Source: Lachnospiraceae bacterium (GTDB lineage: Bacteria; Bacillota; Clostridia; Lachnospirales; Lachnospiraceae). From it: a DNA stretch of 60,357 nucleotides. This document shows positions 57,292-60,357 of this stretch, in pieces; the stretch's first letter is position 1; every line of letters begins with the position of its first letter. The stretch is taken from assembly GCA_004556655.1 (NCBI GenBank), contig SFGF01000010.1, positions 1 through 60,357 on the forward strand, read 5' to 3'. The notes under the pieces are model-generated. The model was not told where the DNA came from, ran no database searches, and was given only the letters and a program-made list of their open reading frames with translations. The position numbers and the translations under genes are program-made.

Positions 57292-58611
57292 ATGGATTTA
57301 TTTGATTATATGAAAGAGACCGCGTTGGAAAATGAATCACCACTGGCTTCGCGGATGCGTCCAACTACTTTGGAAGAAGTGGTTGGACAGGAGCATATTA
57401 TTGGTAAAGATAAATTACTTTATCGGGCGATCAAAGCTGACAAATTGGGATCAGTGATTTTCTATGGACCGCCGGGGACAGGGAAAACTACACTTGCCAA
57501 AGTAATCGCCCATACGACCAGTGCACATTTTACACAATTAAATGCAACTACTGCAGGTAAGAAAGATATGGAAGAAGTGGTCAAAGAAGCGCAACAGCGA
57601 CTGGGAATGTATGGGAAGAAAACCATTCTTTTTGTGGATGAGATTCATCGTTTCAATAAAGGGCAGCAGGATTATCTTTTGCCTTTTGTAGAAGATGGAA
57701 CTTTGGTGTTGATTGGTGCAACCACAGAGAATCCATACTTTGAAGTCAATGGTGCATTGATTTCCCGCTCGATTATTTTCGAGTTAAAATCTCTGGAGAA
57801 AGAGGATATTAAAAGGCTTTTGATGCGTGCTGTGACAGATGAGAAAAAAGGGCTGGGAAGTTACAATGCGGTGATTTCGCCGGATGCACTGGAATTTCTT
57901 GCTGACATTTCCGGAGGAGATGCCAGAGCAGCGCTCAATGCGGTGGAACTGGGAGTACTGACAACGGAGCGGAGTGCTGACGGAAAGATACATATCGATC
58001 TCGAAACTGCTTCTGAATGTATTCAGAAAAGGGTGGTAAGATACGATAAGACAGGAGATCAGCATTACGATACCATATCAGCATTTATAAAGAGTATGAG
58101 AGGTTCAGATCCGGATGCTGCTGTTTACTATCTGGCAAAGATGCTGTATGCCGGAGAGGATATCAAGTTTATATCCAGAAGGATCATGATCAGTGCTGCT
58201 GAGGATGTAGGAATGGCAGACCCTCAGGCTCTGGTGGTTGCTTCCGCGGCTGCACAGGCTGTAGAGAGAGTCGGTATGCCCGAAGCACAGATTATTTTGG
58301 CGGAGGCAGTGAACTATATTGCCTGTGCTCCGAAAAGCAATGCTTCCTGCCTTTCGATTGGTGCTGCTATGGAATCAGTGAAAAACCGAAAAACCACAGT
58401 TCCGCCGCATTTGCAGGATGCACATTATAAAGGATCTGCCAAACTTGGACACGGAGTGGGATACAAATATGCTCATGATTATCCCGAACATTATGTGAAG
58501 CAGCAATATCTTCCCACAGAGATAGAAGGGGAAAGATTTTACTGCCCTACGGATATCGGATATGAAAAACAGGCGGGGGAGAGAATTGAAAGACTCAGGA
58601 ACCGTGAGTAG
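57292..58611 (+). CDS. rarA: replication-associated recombination protein RarA (AAA ATPase)
   Basis: 439 residues from ATG 57292 (MDLFDYMKETALENESPLASRMRP) with AGGAG upstream; the longer frame is rejected. Walker A GPPGTGKTTLAKVIA near residue 60, Walker B ILFVDEIHRFNKGQQD near residue 112, sensor 1 LIGATTENP, sensor 2 GGDARAALNAVELG, then the RarA tetramerisation domain with HYDTISAFIKSMRGSDPDAAVYYLAKM. It works at stalled replication forks with SSB. It lies just after the deacetylase gene. A long inverted repeat follows. Confidence 0.96.
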   Translation: MDLFDYMKETALENESPLASRMRPTTLEEVVGQEHIIGKDKLLYRAIKADKLGSVIFYGPPGTGKTTLAKVIAHTTSAHFTQLNATTAGKKDMEEVVKEAQQRLGMYGKKTILFVDEIHRFNKGQQDYLLPFVEDGTLVLIGATTENPYFEVNGALISRSIIFELKSLEKEDIKRLLMRAVTDEKKGLGSYNAVISPDALEFLADISGGDARAALNAVELGVLTTERSADGKIHIDLETASECIQKRVVRYDKTGDQHYDTISAFIKSMRGSDPDAAVYYLAKMLYAGEDIKFISRRIMISAAEDVGMADPQALVVASAAAQAVERVGMPEAQIILAEAVNYIACAPKSNASCLSIGAAMESVKNRKTTVPPHLQDAHYKGSAKLGHGVGYKYAHDYPEHYVKQQYLPTEIEGERFYCPTDIGYEKQAGERIERLRNRE

Positions 58612-58647
58612 AAAATTCAGCGAAGGTTTTTCTTGAGAAAAATGTGT

Positions 58648-58726
58648 AGTGGATGAAAGAATATGGTCTGTTGAAGGAGAACGATCTGACTCTGAGGCAG
58701 ACTATATTCTTCCATCCACTTTTCTC
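58648..58726. terminator. long inverted repeat between rarA and the DUF4364 gene
   Basis: Two 23-base arms (58648-58670 and 58698-58720) begin AGTGGATGAAAG and end CTTCCATCCACT. They are complementary at all but two positions, and one difference gives a G-U pair in each transcript direction. A T-rich tail follows on the + side. Probably a shared terminator; the stem is unusually long. Confidence 0.65.
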
Positions 58727-58740
58727 ATTATACGCAATTG

Positions 58741-59256
58741 TCAGGAAAGTGTTTCCATAAGATATGCATAGATTTCCTGATTTTTTTTTGTCCAGTGGCT
58801 GCAGAAAGATTTTGCTATATCTTCTGTGGGAACGGTAAGCTCCAGATTGATCAGAATCGTTTTCTTTTCACGAACCTGGCACTGTACAACATATTCCTGT
58901 TCCGGAGTACGATAGTATTCGGCTTTAATGGAATTCGCATTCCGCATTTCATAATCATTTTCTTTCAGATAAGTATTGATTTCTTCACGGATCTCATCAG
59001 AGATTTTTTTCTCGAAATAGGAAAGAGTAGTCCGTCCTTCTTCTGTTGTCTGATAACAGGTGCTGGTACCCTGCTTTTTTTCTTCCATCAGTTTACTTTC
59101 CAATAGTTCATTGATTGTCTGCTGTACATGAAAGTAACTGGTGTATCCATGGTCAAGGAAAAAGTTGGTGATCTGGTTGTTGGATAACGGAAAGTTTACC
59201 TTTTCCAGCATATATAAAATGATAATTTTGTAAAGAGTAGAAGATTTTTCAATCAT
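58741..59256 (-). CDS. DUF4364 family winged-helix protein
   Basis: 171 residues. It begins STLYKIIILYMLEKVNFPLSNNQITNFFLDHGYTSYFHVQQTINELLESKLM, a winged-helix DNA-binding pattern at the N-terminus, followed by a beta-rich part. This is the layout of DUF4364, found widely in Clostridia as a presumed regulator. Its target is unknown. The start overlaps the stop of the radical SAM gene upstream by 8 bases, so the two are cotranscribed. Confidence 0.88.
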   Translation of the reverse strand: MIEKSSTLYKIIILYMLEKVNFPLSNNQITNFFLDHGYTSYFHVQQTINELLESKLMEEKKQGTSTCYQTTEEGRTTLSYFEKKISDEIREEINTYLKENDYEMRNANSIKAEYYRTPEQEYVVQCQVREKKTILINLELTVPTEDIAKSFCSHWTKKNQEIYAYLMETLS

Positions 59257-60187
59257 GGGGAATGTCCTCCTTCGCGTATTTTCCCTGCCACGTATTGCGC
59301 ATCTTCATCCGGTGATGAAGTTCATTGAGAACTGTGCGTTTGGCACCGCTCCACAAAGGAGCAATCAACAGATCTTTCGGTCCGTCACCGGTGACACGAT
59401 GAACAACAATTTTTGGTGAAAGATGTTCCAGACAGGCAATGACAAGATCCAGATATTCATCCTGAGATAAAATCTCAAATTTGCCGGCCAGATAATCTTC
59501 TGCAAGATCTGTATTTTTCAGAACATGAAGTAACTGCATCTTGATTCCCTGAATCGGCTGCGTGTTCAGGTATGTGATTGTCTCCAGAATCTGTCTTTTG
59601 CTTTCGCCCGGAAGACCAAGGATTGTGTGGACGATAACTTCCAGGTTTCGAAGACGCAGCTGTCTGACAGCCTCTTCAAAACAACTGAGAGGATAGCCTC
59701 TGCGGATATATCGTGCGGTATCCTCGTGAATGGTCTGCAGTCCCAGTTCGACCCATACAGGCTTTTGATGGTTCAGTTCGGCAAGAAGATCGAGAACCTC
59801 TTCTCCCAGACAGTCCGGACGTGTGCCGATACTGAGAGCAACCACATCAGGGTAGGAGATTGCTTCTGTAAAAATTTTACGTAAATATTCTGTGGGAGCA
59901 TAAGTGTTGGTGTATGCCTGAAAATAAGCAATAAATTTGGCAACAGGACGTTTGGACTGTATCAGTGCTTTCTGATGTTCGATCTGCGCTGTGATACTTT
60001 CACAGGCATCACCGGCAAAATCACCGGATCCTCCCGCACTGCAGAAAATGCAGCCTCTTGTGCCGATTTTACCATCCCTGTTGGGACATGTCATACCGCC
60101 GTTTAAGGTAAGTTTGTATACTTTCTCCCCGAATCGTTCTCTGAGCATATAATCCAGAGAGTGATAAGGCTTTTCCAGCCATTTCAT
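59249..60187 (-). CDS. TIGR01212-type radical SAM protein (YhcC family)
   Basis: 312 residues. The iron-sulfur motif is the CPNRDGKIGTRGCIFC stretch near residue 33-48: the first Cys, then the CxxC pair, which together give the Cys cluster of the YhcC family. SAM-binding blocks ALSIGTRPDCLG and VWVELGLQTIHEDTARYIRRGYP follow. E. coli YhcC is not fully characterised. The start is the ATG at 60187. It is the first gene of a unit with the DUF4364 gene, reading leftward. Confidence 0.92.
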   Translation of the reverse strand: MKWLEKPYHSLDYMLRERFGEKVYKLTLNGGMTCPNRDGKIGTRGCIFCSAGGSGDFAGDACESITAQIEHQKALIQSKRPVAKFIAYFQAYTNTYAPTEYLRKIFTEAISYPDVVALSIGTRPDCLGEEVLDLLAELNHQKPVWVELGLQTIHEDTARYIRRGYPLSCFEEAVRQLRLRNLEVIVHTILGLPGESKRQILETITYLNTQPIQGIKMQLLHVLKNTDLAEDYLAGKFEILSQDEYLDLVIACLEHLSPKIVVHRVTGDGPKDLLIAPLWSGAKRTVLNELHHRMKMRNTWQGKYAKEDIPHD

Positions 60188-60275
60188 AACGTGTTACCAT
60201 CCTTGACTTTTCTCTTATCATAACATTGGAAAGAAATGATTTCAAGGTCTTGTACATACTTGAGTTTCCGCAGTC

Positions 60276-60316
60276 TTATCCACAAAACGCTAAATCTGTT
60301 GTATTGATTATACACA
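60276..60316. promoter_or_regulatory. two DnaA-box-like 9-mers at the right edge
   Basis: TTATCCACA at 60276-60284 is an exact DnaA box, and TTATACACA at 60308-60316 differs by one base. They face the same way, 23 bases apart, in AT-rich DNA. The window ends 41 bases later, so the next gene cannot be seen. Confidence 0.55.
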
Positions 60317-60357
60317 ACTTTCAAAAAACACCCAAAATATAAGGAATCCTGTTCCTT

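Overview
The window is a contiguous piece of chromosome from a low-GC, anaerobic Gram-positive bacterium, most likely a Lachnospiraceae member (Clostridia, Bacillota); the genus cannot be fixed from the sequence alone. Pointers are CodY and CIRCE/HrcA-type control, an oxygen-independent class III ribonucleotide reductase as the only RNR seen, ArgR-type ARG boxes, a choline-binding-repeat cell-wall amidase, DUF1540, DUF4364 and HAAS-type small families, strong AGGAGG ribosome binding sites and AT-rich intergenic DNA. Most genes lie on the + strand.

Layout. 1-2.5 kb is an accessory segment (tail of an ABC-F ATPase gene, a small Cys-rich protein, a DDE transposase) that ends inside comM, leaving only its 3' part. 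3-6 kb holds dprA and topA, which overlap. 6-12.2 kb holds codY, groES-groEL, two small membrane proteins and guaB. 12.3-19.2 kb holds an amidase, pepF, a nitroreductase, a tRNA-Gly gene, an M18 aminopeptidase, mscL and a hydrolase. 19.2-23.7 kb is a phosphate module: a Na/Pi cotransporter followed by an OmpR-type regulator and a PhoR-type kinase behind Pho-box-like repeats. 23.7-30.3 kb is mixed: mnmM, a CapA-like protein, a HAAS protein, a candidate antisense-strand small RNA, an Asn/Ser-rich microprotein, rhodanese, two YfcE-type phosphoesterases, an rRNA methylase and rdgB. 30.4-31.1 kb is a seven-gene tRNA cluster. 31.2-43.2 kb holds rho, rpmE, a DUF1385 gene, prmC-prfA, a nucleotidyltransferase, glmM, a TPR lipoprotein, hflX and nrdD. 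43.3-45.6 kb is a choline-binding amidase. 45.8-51.8 kb is arginine synthesis: argG divergent from argC-argJ-argB-argD with ARG boxes between them. 51.9-60.2 kb holds an AraC regulator, a double-DUF1540 protein, a lipoprotein, infC-rpmI-rplT with an attenuator leader, a polysaccharide deacetylase, rarA, a DUF4364 protein and a YhcC-type radical SAM protein. Two DnaA-box-like 9-mers lie at the right edge.

How it works together. The core is growth-related: translation (rpmE, prmC/prfA, infC-rpmI-rplT, tRNAs), chaperones, GMP synthesis, dNTP supply and cell-wall precursor synthesis, each with its own readable regulatory site. The most interesting regions are not large gene systems but compact control elements: (i) a probable C-rich small RNA at about 26433-26543 on the minus strand with its own promoter and terminator; (ii) two identical sigma-G-type promoters (GAATA-N17-CATACTA) in front of an Asn/Ser microprotein and a double-DUF1540 protein; (iii) paired NrdR-type boxes that also form the hairpin before nrdD, whose product carries a redox-domain tail; (iv) an ARG-box match overlapping a CodY-box match upstream of codY; (v) two related hairpin repeats near 9.4 and 24.5 kb. 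No CRISPR array, prophage or recognisable defence system was seen.
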